Assembly: GCA_018646705.1 (NCBI GenBank)
Contig: JABGUG010000064.1
Location: forward strand, 1 to 33,025
Direction: 5' to 3'
DNA from: Candidatus Parcubacteria bacterium
GTDB lineage: Bacteria > Patescibacteriota > Patescibacteriia > Magasanikbacterales > UBA922
DNA length: 33,025 nt
Shown: positions 6,428 to 14,351 of the stretch, piece by piece
Layout: each line of letters starts with the position of its first letter
How positions within the stretch are numbered: position 1 is the stretch's first letter
Position numbers and translations under genes: made by a program
Notes under the pieces: generated by a model
Told to the model about the DNA's origin: nothing
Seen by the model: only the letters and a program-made list of their open reading frames with translations
Databases searched by the model: none

Positions 6428-7123
6428 CTATTTACTAATTATATTTTCAACCGCTCCCCAGTCACAGTGATTTCCTTGTGGTATGAGTACGACTACCTCG
6501 TCCCCAGGTTTTCCTTTATAAAAGGTGACTGACGCAGGCAATACTTTGTAATTTTTATTTTCGTGGAGTACAGACCATATTTGTGTACCCTCATCAAATA
6601 CTAATTCACCAACTACTCGTTTTCTATCCACAGGACCAATTTGTTTGAAAATAAATCTTCCTTCTTTGGTAATGGTAACTTTCATTAAGTCTCCTTCAAC
6701 AATCTTTGATTTACTTGCATAGTTTGGGGACATTGTATATTCTTTTCCATCCGCTCCTATCATTTTTTCTCCATCAAACACTCCTTCTACAATTTTTTCT
6801 CCTGAATCAAGTGTTGTTGATTCTTGTGCAAATGAATCCGCTGTTGTTTTTTGAGCTGTTTTATCGCCATTCAATAAACGCAGTACACTATCTAGCTGAT
6901 CTTTCATTGTTTGAATAGTTTTTTTGATTTGGTCTATGTCTAGATTTGTTTTTGGTTTATCGTGAACTTCCTTTACTTGTGGTGACAGGTCGCGATCTGT
7001 CATGTCCATTTCCATAGTATCGTTTTGTTCATCATTTTGCATAGTCGCAAATGTGGAAATACTGGATAAATTATCAGACACGTTATCTACTCTGTCATTG
7101 ATAATATTTGAGAGTTGGTTCAT
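6428..7123 (-). CDS. Conserved hypothetical protein, coiled-coil N-terminus and beta-rich C-terminus
   Basis: No named family is recognised. The N-terminal half is polar with a probable coiled coil (DIDQIKKTIQTMKDQLDSVLRLL). The C-terminal half (from GEKIVEGVFDGEKMIGADGKEY to the end) looks like a compact beta domain with KIVEGDLMKVTI and GPVDRKRVVGEL motifs. The ATG at 7123 is preferred because the alternative start at 7162 would translate the apparent promoter (7143-7170). An inserted palindrome at 6984-7003 encodes MTDRDLSPQ, matching the insert peptide in dnaX. No signal peptide; probably cytoplasmic. From general familiarity, similar proteins occur in CPR genomes, but the role is unknown. 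Confidence 0.8.
   Translation of the reverse strand: MNQLSNIINDRVDNVSDNLSSISTFATMQNDEQNDTMEMDMTDRDLSPQVKEVHDKPKTNLDIDQIKKTIQTMKDQLDSVLRLLNGDKTAQKTTADSFAQESTTLDSGEKIVEGVFDGEKMIGADGKEYTMSPNYASKSKIVEGDLMKVTITKEGRFIFKQIGPVDRKRVVGELVFDEGTQIWSVLHENKNYKVLPASVTFYKGKPGDEVVVLIPQGNHCDWGAVENIISK
6984..7003. repeat. 20-bp near-palindrome inside a coding gene
   Basis: TGACAGGTCGCGATCTGTCA is an inverted repeat with one mismatched pair. It shares the core ACAGGTCGCGA with the dnaX palindrome at 4507 and is in frame, coding for TDRDLSPQ. Confidence 0.75.
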
Positions 7124-7142
7124 AAGTTTGTTGTTGGTATTT

Positions 7143-7170
7143 TTTATATATAGTGTATACATTTTATCAA
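7143..7170 (-). promoter_or_regulatory. Probable promoter of the coiled-coil protein gene
   Basis: TTGATA (7165-7170) and TATAAA (7143-7148) lie 16 bp apart on the minus strand, placing the start about 13 nt before the ATG at 7123. Confidence 0.45.
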
Positions 7171-7194
7171 AAAACCTGACACATGTCAGGTTTT
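7171..7194 (-). terminator. Terminator of the TraG-like ATPase operon
   Basis: An 11-bp perfect stem, AAAACCTGACA with TGTCAGGTTTT, has T runs on the minus strand side. It lies 41 bp past the ATPase stop codon. Confidence 0.85.
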
Positions 7195-7234
7195 GAAGTG
7201 GATTGTTTGTGGACTTGCGGGGGATAAGATTTCT

Positions 7235-9820
7235 TTACAAAGTAGCTTCAATCATATCATCTTTGCTTTCGCCCACACCTTGATCAAGTTTGGTTCGTTC
7301 CATGATTTCTGCTTCTACAATATTACGATCCCTACCATGTTTAAGCCTTGATAGTTGTCTAATAGCGTCTGCAAGCTCTTTGTTTCCTTCTTTAGGAGCA
7401 TATACAGACATATTGAATGGTTTTGTAGTTTCATTGTCTACAAGAAGCTTGGAGTTACATGTGAATTTTTCTACATTCATAAGGTCATATGCACCAAACG
7501 TAGGTGCAAATTCTTTTGCAAGTAGATCCGCATCTTCTGGACCAATACGATACACACACATAGTACCTACATTACCAAGTACTGCATCACGAATATCAGC
7601 CTTTCCTTTGTCATCTGTTAGCTGGCTCATGTATTGGTGAGCAATTATGAGGTCAAGGCGGTATTTACGAGCCTCAGAAAGTATAGTGGAGATAGAATCA
7701 GTAATAAAGTTTTGAAACTCATCAATATATAGATAAAAATCTTTACGATCTTCTTCTGCCATGTCAGCACGCCCAAGAGCAGCCATCTGCAGTTTGGCTA
7801 CAATGATAAGACCAATAAGCTTGGCGTTTACTTCACCAGTTTTACCTTTTGCCAGGTTTACAATTAGAATTTTTTGTTTGTCCATTATATCTCGGAAGCT
7901 GAAACCGGATTTTTGTTGTCCCATTATATTACGCATCATGTCATTTTCTACAAAACGACCAACTTTGGAAATCAAATATCCAAGCATTTCAGATTTGTGG
8001 AAGTCACTGGTCTTTGCCATTTCTTTTTCCCAGAATGCACGTACTACAGGGTCTTTTAATTTTTTCAAATATATCTTAACATAATCATCATCAGTAAACA
8101 TGCGTGGAATATCAATAATCGTACCAGGATTATCAATATCTGCCATAAGGGTAAGCATGACATTACGCATCTGATGCTCAAACATCGGTCCAATCATTTC
8201 TGGTGGAAAGAGTTTATAAAAAATACTTATCATTTCTTGCACTGCATAATCTTTTTCATCTTCACTGCGTGCTTCGAGCATGTTTAGTCCTACTGGACGT
8301 TCTAGATCAGATGGATTGAAAATAACCACATCATCTGCACGATCTTTTGGTATATGAGAGAGTACATATTCAGCAAAATCTCCATGTGGATCTACCACAG
8401 CCACACCCTTTCCATTTTCTATATCCTGTACAGCCATATTTTGGATAAGTACTGATTTTCCAGAACCAGATTTACCAATAACATATAGATGGCGTCTACG
8501 ATCAGAATCTTTTAGTTTCACCTGATAATCTTGACCACGATAGGGGACATGGCCCAACAAGATTCCTTCAGCAGGAAGGTTTGGTGGTGGAGGTGGTTTA
8601 CGCGCACCTAGCCACTTGATATTTGGTGCTTCAGTAGAGTGCAGTGGTAGATGCCAGAGACTTGCTAACTCCTCAGTATTTAGAAGGGTATCATTTTTTT
8701 CATTGAATGATCTATAAATAAAGTCTCTAATAAGTTGTTTTTGATTTCTAGGTATTGCTGCGGTAAATGAATTACCATAACGATACAAATTGTATTGACC
8801 AAACGCACCTACGAGATTATCAAGGTTCACGCGTGCTATATCTGGGTTGTCAGAGGCGCTCAGAAGGCGTGTAGTGACATCTACACCACCTTTGGATAGT
8901 TTTTCTTCTATACCCTTAAGCATCTCTTCTTCCATAGAAGAGAGCTGATATTGTTCTTTTGGTTGGTTAATATTTTCTGGACTTTTTTGTTGTGATACTT
9001 GTTCACCCATGCCTTTACCAATTATTCCCAGAGCCCTGGTAAATGCACTTTTGTGTACTATTTTTTCAAATCTTTCACCTTTTTTTACATCACGTACAAT
9101 ACGTACACCTCTTCGTCTCCATTTTCTATTAGCTGACCGAACTACAAATTGTAGAGCTGCGGAGCTATTGTGCTCATTGATTCTAGCCAATACATTGAGT
9201 ACTGCAGACATAGGGTCTGAATCCATGTTTTTGTATGTTTTGAAAGGGAATACATGTACATTTTTGCTTGTGAGATATGCACCAACAATAGAACTTTTTT
9301 CAGTAAAAATATTATAATCAGAAATTTCTTCTATATGTGCATATGGATACTGTGCATTGATTTGTTGTTCAATAAAACCTTTTACTTTGTGAGGTACAGC
9401 AACATAGAAATGTATAAGGTTGTTGTGTACGACAATTTCAAACGAAATATGATCATTGCGCCCTCGAAAAAGTCGGTGAAAGCCACGCTCAGCCTTTAGG
9501 GCTGCGATAGAAGAGAAAAGTGTCTCGGTAATTCCAATTTCTTCTCGTATTTGGTCAAGTCGTTCTTCTTGGCTTGCATTGCTTGCACCTTCTGATTTTT
9601 TTTCTTTTGGTACAAGAATGTGTAAAAGCGTACGATCAAATGCATGTTTCATCTTGAATACTGATCGTGTGATAGAACGTGTAATAAAAAAGACACCTAC
9701 AGCAAGGAGTATTATAGATCCAAAAATAGTGAGATTGAGGATCATATCTGTGCTAAAAAAAGGTGTCACCTGAGTAGAACTGTCAGGAACTATGGTAAAT
9801 TGAAATAAAAACGTAAGCAT
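7235..9820 (-). CDS. TraG/VirD4-like (TraD-type) membrane ATPase
   Basis: The 861-residue protein begins with one hydrophobic segment at about residues 28-50 and a long N-terminal domain with no name I can give. A RecA-like motor of the TraD/VirD4 coupling-protein type follows: Walker A VIGKSGSGKS at about residue 445, then VVDPHGDF, and Walker B DFYLYIDEFQNF near residue 695, followed by LDLIIAHQYMSQL and the C-terminal GNVGTMCVYRIGPEDA block. Family members pump DNA or protein through membranes. Here no relaxase, VirB4 or pilus gene lies nearby. The gene starts 3 bp after the 197-residue gene upstream, so the two form an operon. A role in secretion or DNA uptake is inference. Confidence 0.88.
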   Translation of the reverse strand: MLTFLFQFTIVPDSSTQVTPFFSTDMILNLTIFGSIILLAVGVFFITRSITRSVFKMKHAFDRTLLHILVPKEKKSEGASNASQEERLDQIREEIGITETLFSSIAALKAERGFHRLFRGRNDHISFEIVVHNNLIHFYVAVPHKVKGFIEQQINAQYPYAHIEEISDYNIFTEKSSIVGAYLTSKNVHVFPFKTYKNMDSDPMSAVLNVLARINEHNSSAALQFVVRSANRKWRRRGVRIVRDVKKGERFEKIVHKSAFTRALGIIGKGMGEQVSQQKSPENINQPKEQYQLSSMEEEMLKGIEEKLSKGGVDVTTRLLSASDNPDIARVNLDNLVGAFGQYNLYRYGNSFTAAIPRNQKQLIRDFIYRSFNEKNDTLLNTEELASLWHLPLHSTEAPNIKWLGARKPPPPPNLPAEGILLGHVPYRGQDYQVKLKDSDRRRHLYVIGKSGSGKSVLIQNMAVQDIENGKGVAVVDPHGDFAEYVLSHIPKDRADDVVIFNPSDLERPVGLNMLEARSEDEKDYAVQEMISIFYKLFPPEMIGPMFEHQMRNVMLTLMADIDNPGTIIDIPRMFTDDDYVKIYLKKLKDPVVRAFWEKEMAKTSDFHKSEMLGYLISKVGRFVENDMMRNIMGQQKSGFSFRDIMDKQKILIVNLAKGKTGEVNAKLIGLIIVAKLQMAALGRADMAEEDRKDFYLYIDEFQNFITDSISTILSEARKYRLDLIIAHQYMSQLTDDKGKADIRDAVLGNVGTMCVYRIGPEDADLLAKEFAPTFGAYDLMNVEKFTCNSKLLVDNETTKPFNMSVYAPKEGNKELADAIRQLSRLKHGRDRNIVEAEIMERTKLDQGVGESKDDMIEATL

Positions 9821-9823
9821 AAT

Positions 9824-10417
9824 CTATTCTTGCTGGTTGTTTTTGATAGATATGATTTTATCTGCTTTGATCTTTGCTTCTTGTTCGAGAAAAAAGGAGT
9901 TAATTCCAGGAAGCATTTTGAGCCACTCCATCAGGAGTTTGAAGATTTCTTTTATCTTTACATGTGTTTTTTTCATGAGCTCTCTAATATTTCCTGCAAC
10001 TTCTTCACCTTTCATCTTAAATTCTTGTTGTTGGACAGGAGTAAGTTCCATATAAGCGTCAGCAAGCCCTTCTTGCATAACCTCTTCAATTCTCTCTGTA
10101 AGTTCATCCTTTATATGAGGCATTTGTACAGAGGTCTTCTTTTTTCGCTTTAATTTTTTCTTGAGTGTATCAATACGTCCTTCTAGAGAGCCATCTTCTG
10201 TTTCTATAGGTTTTGGTTCTAGTTCTTTTGCTGATTCCATTTCTGTCTGAGGCATTGGTGCAGCATCAGATATTGTATCTGGAGTTTGAACCGGTTGCTC
10301 TGTTGCGGATTGTGGTACTTCAAAATTAGGATCTGGTTCAGGGATCGGTTCAGCATACTCAGTAAATTCTTCTTCTAAAAGCTCCTTGTTTTGTTCTGGA
10401 ATATTTTTGTCTGGCAT
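9824..10417 (-). CDS. Hypothetical partner protein of the TraG-like ATPase
   Basis: The product has an acidic, proline-rich and probably disordered N-terminal half (repeats of PEP, PQ and EL up to about residue 75), a strongly basic patch KKKLKRKKK, and a helical C-terminal half ending EWLKMLPGINSFFLEQEAKIKADKI. No signal peptide or clear transmembrane helix is seen. It is translated just ahead of the ATPase with a 3-bp gap. This order suggests a soluble adaptor or regulator of the ATPase; that is inferred from context alone. A weak AGGGA sits 5 bp before the start. Confidence 0.75.
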   Translation of the reverse strand: MPDKNIPEQNKELLEEEFTEYAEPIPEPDPNFEVPQSATEQPVQTPDTISDAAPMPQTEMESAKELEPKPIETEDGSLEGRIDTLKKKLKRKKKTSVQMPHIKDELTERIEEVMQEGLADAYMELTPVQQQEFKMKGEEVAGNIRELMKKTHVKIKEIFKLLMEWLKMLPGINSFFLEQEAKIKADKIISIKNNQQE

Positions 10418-10430
10418 ATGTCCCTAGACA

Positions 10431-10460
10431 GTTTATAAAGTTTCTAAAGTTATAAAGTTT
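10431..10460. repeat. AT-rich GTTATAAAGTTT-type tandem repeat
   Basis: Imperfect copies of TATAAAGTTT/CTAAAGTT span the gap between the 197-residue gene and the end of the four-helix protein gene. Similar sequence occurs at 24990-25062. Confidence 0.5.
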
Positions 10461-10794
10461 TTATTAATCCTGAGATCATTTTTGAAATTTCTTCAGAAGA
10501 TTCTTTTAGAAGTGTAAAATTTTTTCTATCTATATAGCTCAACTTTAAAGCAAGATATAACATAGATCTAACTTCTCCACTAGAACCTTTTGCAATATAT
10601 AAAAATCTAACAAATTCTTTATTTGATCTTCTTTCAAATCCTTCCGCGACATTATTCATTACAGAAACTGACGCTCTTCTGATCTGATCTCGAAAACCAA
10701 AATCTTTGTTATTTTTAAAAGTATTATAAATTTTAACTGACAACTTCCCGGATTTTTGCCACACCACAATATCCTCAAATCGTTCAAATTTCAT
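10450..10794 (-). CDS. Four-helix bundle protein, 23S rRNA intervening-sequence (IVS) type
   Basis: The 114-residue product matches the IVS/S23 protein family. It has the opening FERFEDIVVWQKS, the central FGFRDQIRRASVSVMNNVAEGFERRS, then FVRFLYIAKGSSGEVRSMLYLA and a last helix. These are small four-helix proteins, first found in insertions in 23S rRNA genes but widespread as stand-alone genes; the biochemical role is not established. No rRNA is present here, so this is a free-standing copy. A TATAAT-like box (10857-10862) lies about 63 bp upstream, without a good -35. Confidence 0.92.
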   Translation of the reverse strand: MKFERFEDIVVWQKSGKLSVKIYNTFKNNKDFGFRDQIRRASVSVMNNVAEGFERRSNKEFVRFLYIAKGSSGEVRSMLYLALKLSYIDRKNFTLLKESSEEISKMISGLIKTL

Positions 10795-10872
10795 GGCAAA
10801 TCTAAGTTGTACCCCTTTTTAACTTTATGTACTTTGTGTACTTTTTAACTATATACATTATATCAAAAAAAA

Positions 10873-10896
10873 CAAAAAAGAGCTACAAAAAGCTCC
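10873..10896 (-). terminator. Terminator of the NUDIX/membrane protein operon
   Basis: On the minus strand GAGCT (10891-10895) pairs with AGCTC (10880-10884) and is followed by a run of six T. It lies just past the stop at 10912. Confidence 0.65.
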
Positions 10897-10911
10897 GTAT
10901 TGTTGATAACA

Positions 10912-11712
10912 TTAATTTTTTTTTAGTTTCATTAATATAAAAAAGAAAATAAGAGATACAATGTAGGCTAAAACTGTTCCACCAAAAATACCAAAAGCAG
11001 GATATGTCCAGTGTGATGCAAAGATAAAGGCAATAAAAACAATAGATCCTTCAGGAATTTTTTTTGCAACTTTGAAAAGCATGTCTGATCCATAATACCA
11101 GTGCAGTGTAATAAAAGTGGAAATATATACTGCGGGAAATCCACCAAATATGCCACCCCAAAATGGATTTAGTGTTTTGGATAAGAATACTGCCAGTGTT
11201 ATGATGATTCCTGCAAAGATAGCCCGACCAACTTTTTGTGCATTTGAATAGGTGATCAATGTGTGATTTGTGACAATATTATTTTTCTTAGTAAGAAAGA
11301 AGTATGAAACAATAGTGAGTAATGCATAGCCTAAGAGTGACAACCATACATCTGAGAATTGAGTAAATACAACTGGGAGTGAAAAAAGGAACCATATGGT
11401 GAGACCTCCCAAAAGACTTATAATAATAGATAGAATTTTTGGTAATTTGATTTTTGAAAGATAAATATAGACAATGGCAAATAATTGTACTACTCCACCC
11501 ATCATGAGTGTTGCTGGTGCTATTCGTCCTACATCTTCTGCCGACAATGTCCATCCTATGAAAATATAGGTAATAACTACGGTTGACGGGAGGCTTATTA
11601 CAATACCCGCAATCTTTTTTGGTGCTCGTTCTGCAAAATAACTCAAACCAGCAATGGTAATGCCACCAGCTATAAAAGAAGTAATAAGTTGTATGTAAAA
11701 TAAATTAGTCAT
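10912..11712 (-). CDS. Polytopic membrane protein with duplicated halves
   Basis: The protein has about eight hydrophobic segments over some 266 residues. Its two halves look related: TSFIAGGITIAGLSYFAERA with GIVISLPSTVVITYIFIGW near the start recalls FAGIIITLAVFLSKTL with GIFGGFPAVYISTFITLHWY in the second half. That layout is reminiscent of DUF3147/GlpM-like proteins in tandem, which is a tentative match. The ATG at 11712 overlaps the stop of the NUDIX gene by 8 bp, so translation is probably coupled. No transported substrate can be inferred. Confidence 0.8.
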   Translation of the reverse strand: MTNLFYIQLITSFIAGGITIAGLSYFAERAPKKIAGIVISLPSTVVITYIFIGWTLSAEDVGRIAPATLMMGGVVQLFAIVYIYLSKIKLPKILSIIISLLGGLTIWFLFSLPVVFTQFSDVWLSLLGYALLTIVSYFFLTKKNNIVTNHTLITYSNAQKVGRAIFAGIIITLAVFLSKTLNPFWGGIFGGFPAVYISTFITLHWYYGSDMLFKVAKKIPEGSIVFIAFIFASHWTYPAFGIFGGTVLAYIVSLIFFFILMKLKKN

Positions 11713-12082
11713 TTTCAAAAAATAGTTTCACTGGTGCGTGTAAGTCTAGTTTTTTAAGTTCATCTTTAGAATACCAGGCGAGCTTATCATGCTCAAAGCT
11801 TAGTGTTATTTCACCAGTGTATGATTTTATAGAATAAATAAAGAAATGCATATCAAATTCTTCATTTTTGAGTTCAATATCTTTTTCTATCTTATTAGGT
11901 ATAATATCTAACTTAGTCTCTTCCTTTACTTCACGAATCAAGGTTTGTTCTAGTGTTTCTTCTCCATTCTGTTTTCCACCAGGAAAATCCCATAGTTTAT
12001 TAAACCTAGGTGGATGATTTGTTCTTCTTAGTAACAAATATTTTCCATCTTTTTCTATTAGAGCTTTGCAGGTGTTTGTCAT
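11705..12082 (-). CDS. NUDIX hydrolase (MutT-like)
   Basis: The 125-residue protein has a complete NUDIX box, GGKQNGEETLEQTLIREVKEE followed by TKLDI, matching GX5EX7REUXEEXGU except for the last glycine. It also has the preceding LLLRRTNHP and WDFPGG strands typical of the MutT branch. Such enzymes hydrolyse nucleoside diphosphates linked to another group, often oxidised dNTPs. The exact substrate is not predictable from the motif. Its 3' end overlaps the downstream membrane protein gene. Confidence 0.92.
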   Translation of the reverse strand: MTNTCKALIEKDGKYLLLRRTNHPPRFNKLWDFPGGKQNGEETLEQTLIREVKEETKLDIIPNKIEKDIELKNEEFDMHFFIYSIKSYTGEITLSFEHDKLAWYSKDELKKLDLHAPVKLFFEND

Positions 12083-12091
12083 ATGGTGTAT

Positions 12092-12496
12092 TTAATCCAA
12101 ATACACATGAATAGTTACATCATTTGTCTTTGTGTTTACAACAATTTGGGCAAATTTTGCGTCTAATGGTTTTATAGGATACGTTAGCTCAAAATCTTCT
12201 TTCGATGGTGTGACATCTTTTGTGCCAATAGAATTGTTAATCCACATATCAATGTCTTCCGGAGCGGCAGTAAATGTGATAATAAATTCTTGTGAAGCAG
12301 GGGACCCCATAGTTCTAACAATAAAACCTTCAGCACTTTCTGGTAATGGATCCATTTGTGACCATGTGAGAGCTGTACCTATTGTTTCTTGGTTCTCTGT
12401 GTCAGCTTGATTGAAAAAATGAATCATGATTCCAGCAGTAATTCCTATAATGATAATTGTTAGTGTTACAAATAGAATTATAATTTTTGTTTTCAT
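12092..12496 (-). CDS. Hypothetical single-pass membrane-anchored protein
   Basis: The N-terminus is one long hydrophobic helix (about residues 5-28, MKTKIIILFVTLTIIIIGIT), followed by an extracytoplasmic domain of about 105 residues without cysteines. No family is recognised. It lies 8 bp after the aminotransferase stop and 9 bp before the NUDIX start, so it is probably part of the same minus-strand transcript. Beta-strand content looks high near the C-terminus (FAQIVVNTKTNDVTIHVYL). Confidence 0.75.
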   Translation of the reverse strand: MKTKIIILFVTLTIIIIGITAGIMIHFFNQADTENQETIGTALTWSQMDPLPESAEGFIVRTMGSPASQEFIITFTAAPEDIDMWINNSIGTKDVTPSKEDFELTYPIKPLDAKFAQIVVNTKTNDVTIHVYLD

Positions 12497-12503
12497 ATTA
12501 TTT

Positions 12504-13928
12504 TTATTTAAGATTTTTTTCTAAAAATTTTTCAATACCTTTCAAACCTTTAATTATATTTTCACATGTGTCATGTATGAGTGTAATTCGAAACCATACC
12601 TGACCTTTTTTCTTTGGTATGCCAAATACATTTCCAGGTAAGACTGCATAACCTCCCTTTTTTATAAGATCATGAAAAAATTGATCATCATCACCTTTGT
12701 AATACTCTGAATTTACTTTGATCAAGAAAGTATTTCCAATTCTTTGATTTACATAGTCTGAAAAATATTTTGATTTTGTTACATACTCAGTGATTTTTTT
12801 GTTTGCCTTTTCCATTTTAATATCAGCATCATTAACGCGTTTGTTATATTTTTCAAATAATTTTATTTTTTTGAGATTTTTGAGAACTTGTTTCTCATCA
12901 AATGGTCTACCCCAACCAAATAAGCCTGTATTTAATAATTTCATATCTGACAACACGATTGGTTTTTTTTCTATTCTTTTTGCTCTAAATAACATATCCC
13001 ATGCAAACATTATCATACTGACAGTACTCAAGGTGTTTTCTGTGGCAGAAATATAATATTGGTACACGTTTTGAATTCGTGGATCACCAAACCAATATCC
13101 ACATCTATACCCAGCAAAAAAAGTTGTATCTTTGCTTGGTCCAAATACTTTGATTACATAATCAAGTTTTTTTGTTAGAGAAAAAATTTCTGTATGATTT
13201 CTGTTCTGAGGATAAAGTTCATCTTGGTAAATGTTGTCGACTATCAAGAAAATTCCTTCAGACTGACAAAATTGTACAATCTTTTTTAATTCTTTTGCTG
13301 TTTCATTTTCATAAGTAGACTGGGCTGGATTATTTGGGTATGTTATTACTATAGCGGCTGTTTTTTTGGTAGTACTTTTTTTAATTTGTTCAAAAGTTGG
13401 TAAAAAATTATTTTCTCTAGTTGCTCTCAAGAAACGCGGTTTTACAAGTCCGCTCATGTTTGAAATCTGTGCCAGATATACTGTGTAATTTGGTAAGGTT
13501 AGAATTATTTCTGGTTTACTGCATTGTCTAGGAAATACTTTTTTGGAAAGTTTTGGAATAGAATTTAGTAGACCACTCATTACATTTGTACATCCGTGTG
13601 CCGCACCGAGCCCTGCTTTCTCTATTAATTTTTTATTCTTTATTTTATTTTTTGGATCCACACTGTTCAATCTTTTTAATTCCAAATTTCTGATCAATGG
13701 TCCAAGCTCTATTACACCATCTGGTGATGCATACCCTGGTTCAAATTCAGCTATTTTTTCAATCTCAGTTAGGGTTATTGCAGGAGGAAAAATATCTGCA
13801 TCAAAATTCATGTGATCCATTGCTGTGGCATGAAGAGATTCGTCAAACATAATTGACCAATATTGAATCAATCGTTGATACATTTCTAAATCTTCAACTT
13901 TTTTGGAATAATATGCAGTATTGCCCAT
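12504..13928 (-). CDS. Pyridoxal-phosphate-dependent aminotransferase (class I/II)
   Basis: The 474-residue protein has the fold-type I aminotransferase signature. YPNNPAQSTYENE (the NP motif) precedes the PLP-contacting aspartate block FLIVDNIYQDELY; the Schiff-base lysine lies in VFGPSKDTTFFAGYRCGYW (about residue 263), and an arginine for carboxylate binding in VWFRITLIHD near the end. The N-terminal half includes the glycine-rich AHGCTNVMSGLL turn. An internal spacer of about 50 residues (RAKRIEKKP to KANKKITEYV) is lysine-rich. The amino acid substrate is unknown; no biosynthetic neighbours help. Confidence 0.9.
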   Translation of the reverse strand: MGNTAYYSKKVEDLEMYQRLIQYWSIMFDESLHATAMDHMNFDADIFPPAITLTEIEKIAEFEPGYASPDGVIELGPLIRNLELKRLNSVDPKNKIKNKKLIEKAGLGAAHGCTNVMSGLLNSIPKLSKKVFPRQCSKPEIILTLPNYTVYLAQISNMSGLVKPRFLRATRENNFLPTFEQIKKSTTKKTAAIVITYPNNPAQSTYENETAKELKKIVQFCQSEGIFLIVDNIYQDELYPQNRNHTEIFSLTKKLDYVIKVFGPSKDTTFFAGYRCGYWFGDPRIQNVYQYYISATENTLSTVSMIMFAWDMLFRAKRIEKKPIVLSDMKLLNTGLFGWGRPFDEKQVLKNLKKIKLFEKYNKRVNDADIKMEKANKKITEYVTKSKYFSDYVNQRIGNTFLIKVNSEYYKGDDDQFFHDLIKKGGYAVLPGNVFGIPKKKGQVWFRITLIHDTCENIIKGLKGIEKFLEKNLK

Positions 13929-13944
13929 ATCTAATATATAAAAA

Positions 13945-14136
13945 TTATTTTATAATTTGAACCCTACCAATTTCACCAGTAACAAGACGGACCTTGATAC
14001 CTCGGGTGTGATTGGCAGAACTAGTGAGAATATCTTTGACAACACCATCAAGAAGTCTATCAGTTCCTTGATCCTTTTTTAAAGTAATAGAAACGTGTTT
14101 GCCTGGTTTTATATTTGATCGTTTTTGGCCATTCAT
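13945..14136 (-). CDS. ywbE: YwbE family protein (DUF2196)
   Basis: The 63-residue product closely follows the YwbE pattern: MNGQKRSNIKPGKHVSITLKKDQ, then DGVVKDILTSSANHTRGIKVRL and GEIGRVQIIK. The family is a small beta-barrel-like domain of unknown function, full length at this size. It starts one base after the stop of the 60-residue cysteine-rich gene, indicating a translational pair. Confidence 0.93.
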   Translation of the reverse strand: MNGQKRSNIKPGKHVSITLKKDQGTDRLLDGVVKDILTSSANHTRGIKVRLVTGEIGRVQIIK

Positions 14137-14137
14137 A

Positions 14138-14320
14138 TTATTTTAATGTTTTTTCAAATTCACCCCATACACAACACTTTGTCGTATATCTACGAGCACA
14201 ATCAACTGATGGGCAGTTTTTTTCTATAAATTCATTCCATTTCTCTTTTAATTCTTTTGGAATGGTTCCGTCTCCATCGTGATTCATTTTACATGAATCT
14301 GTTCCACATGTGTTTGTCAT
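14138..14320 (-). CDS. Small cysteine-rich hypothetical protein
   Basis: The 60-residue protein has six cysteines (CGTDSC near the N-terminus, CPSVDC in the middle and CC near the end) and a charged helix PKELKEKWNEFIEKN. The cysteine spacing could bind a metal, but no known motif fits. There is no signal peptide, so it is probably cytoplasmic. It is tightly linked to ywbE (1-bp gap) and follows the DUF5667 gene by 31 bp. Confidence 0.65.
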   Translation of the reverse strand: MTNTCGTDSCKMNHDGDGTIPKELKEKWNEFIEKNCPSVDCARRYTTKCCVWGEFEKTLK

Positions 14321-14351
14321 AAATTATTTTTTAAGTTAAACCTTATTATTA

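Noticed and set aside
6299-6532. Plus-strand 77-codon frame after the SWIB gene
   Set aside because: Runs across the inverted-repeat element and the terminator of the opposite gene; no promoter.
7235-9820. Integrative conjugative element
   Set aside because: Only the TraG-like ATPase is found; no relaxase, integrase or attachment repeats flank it.
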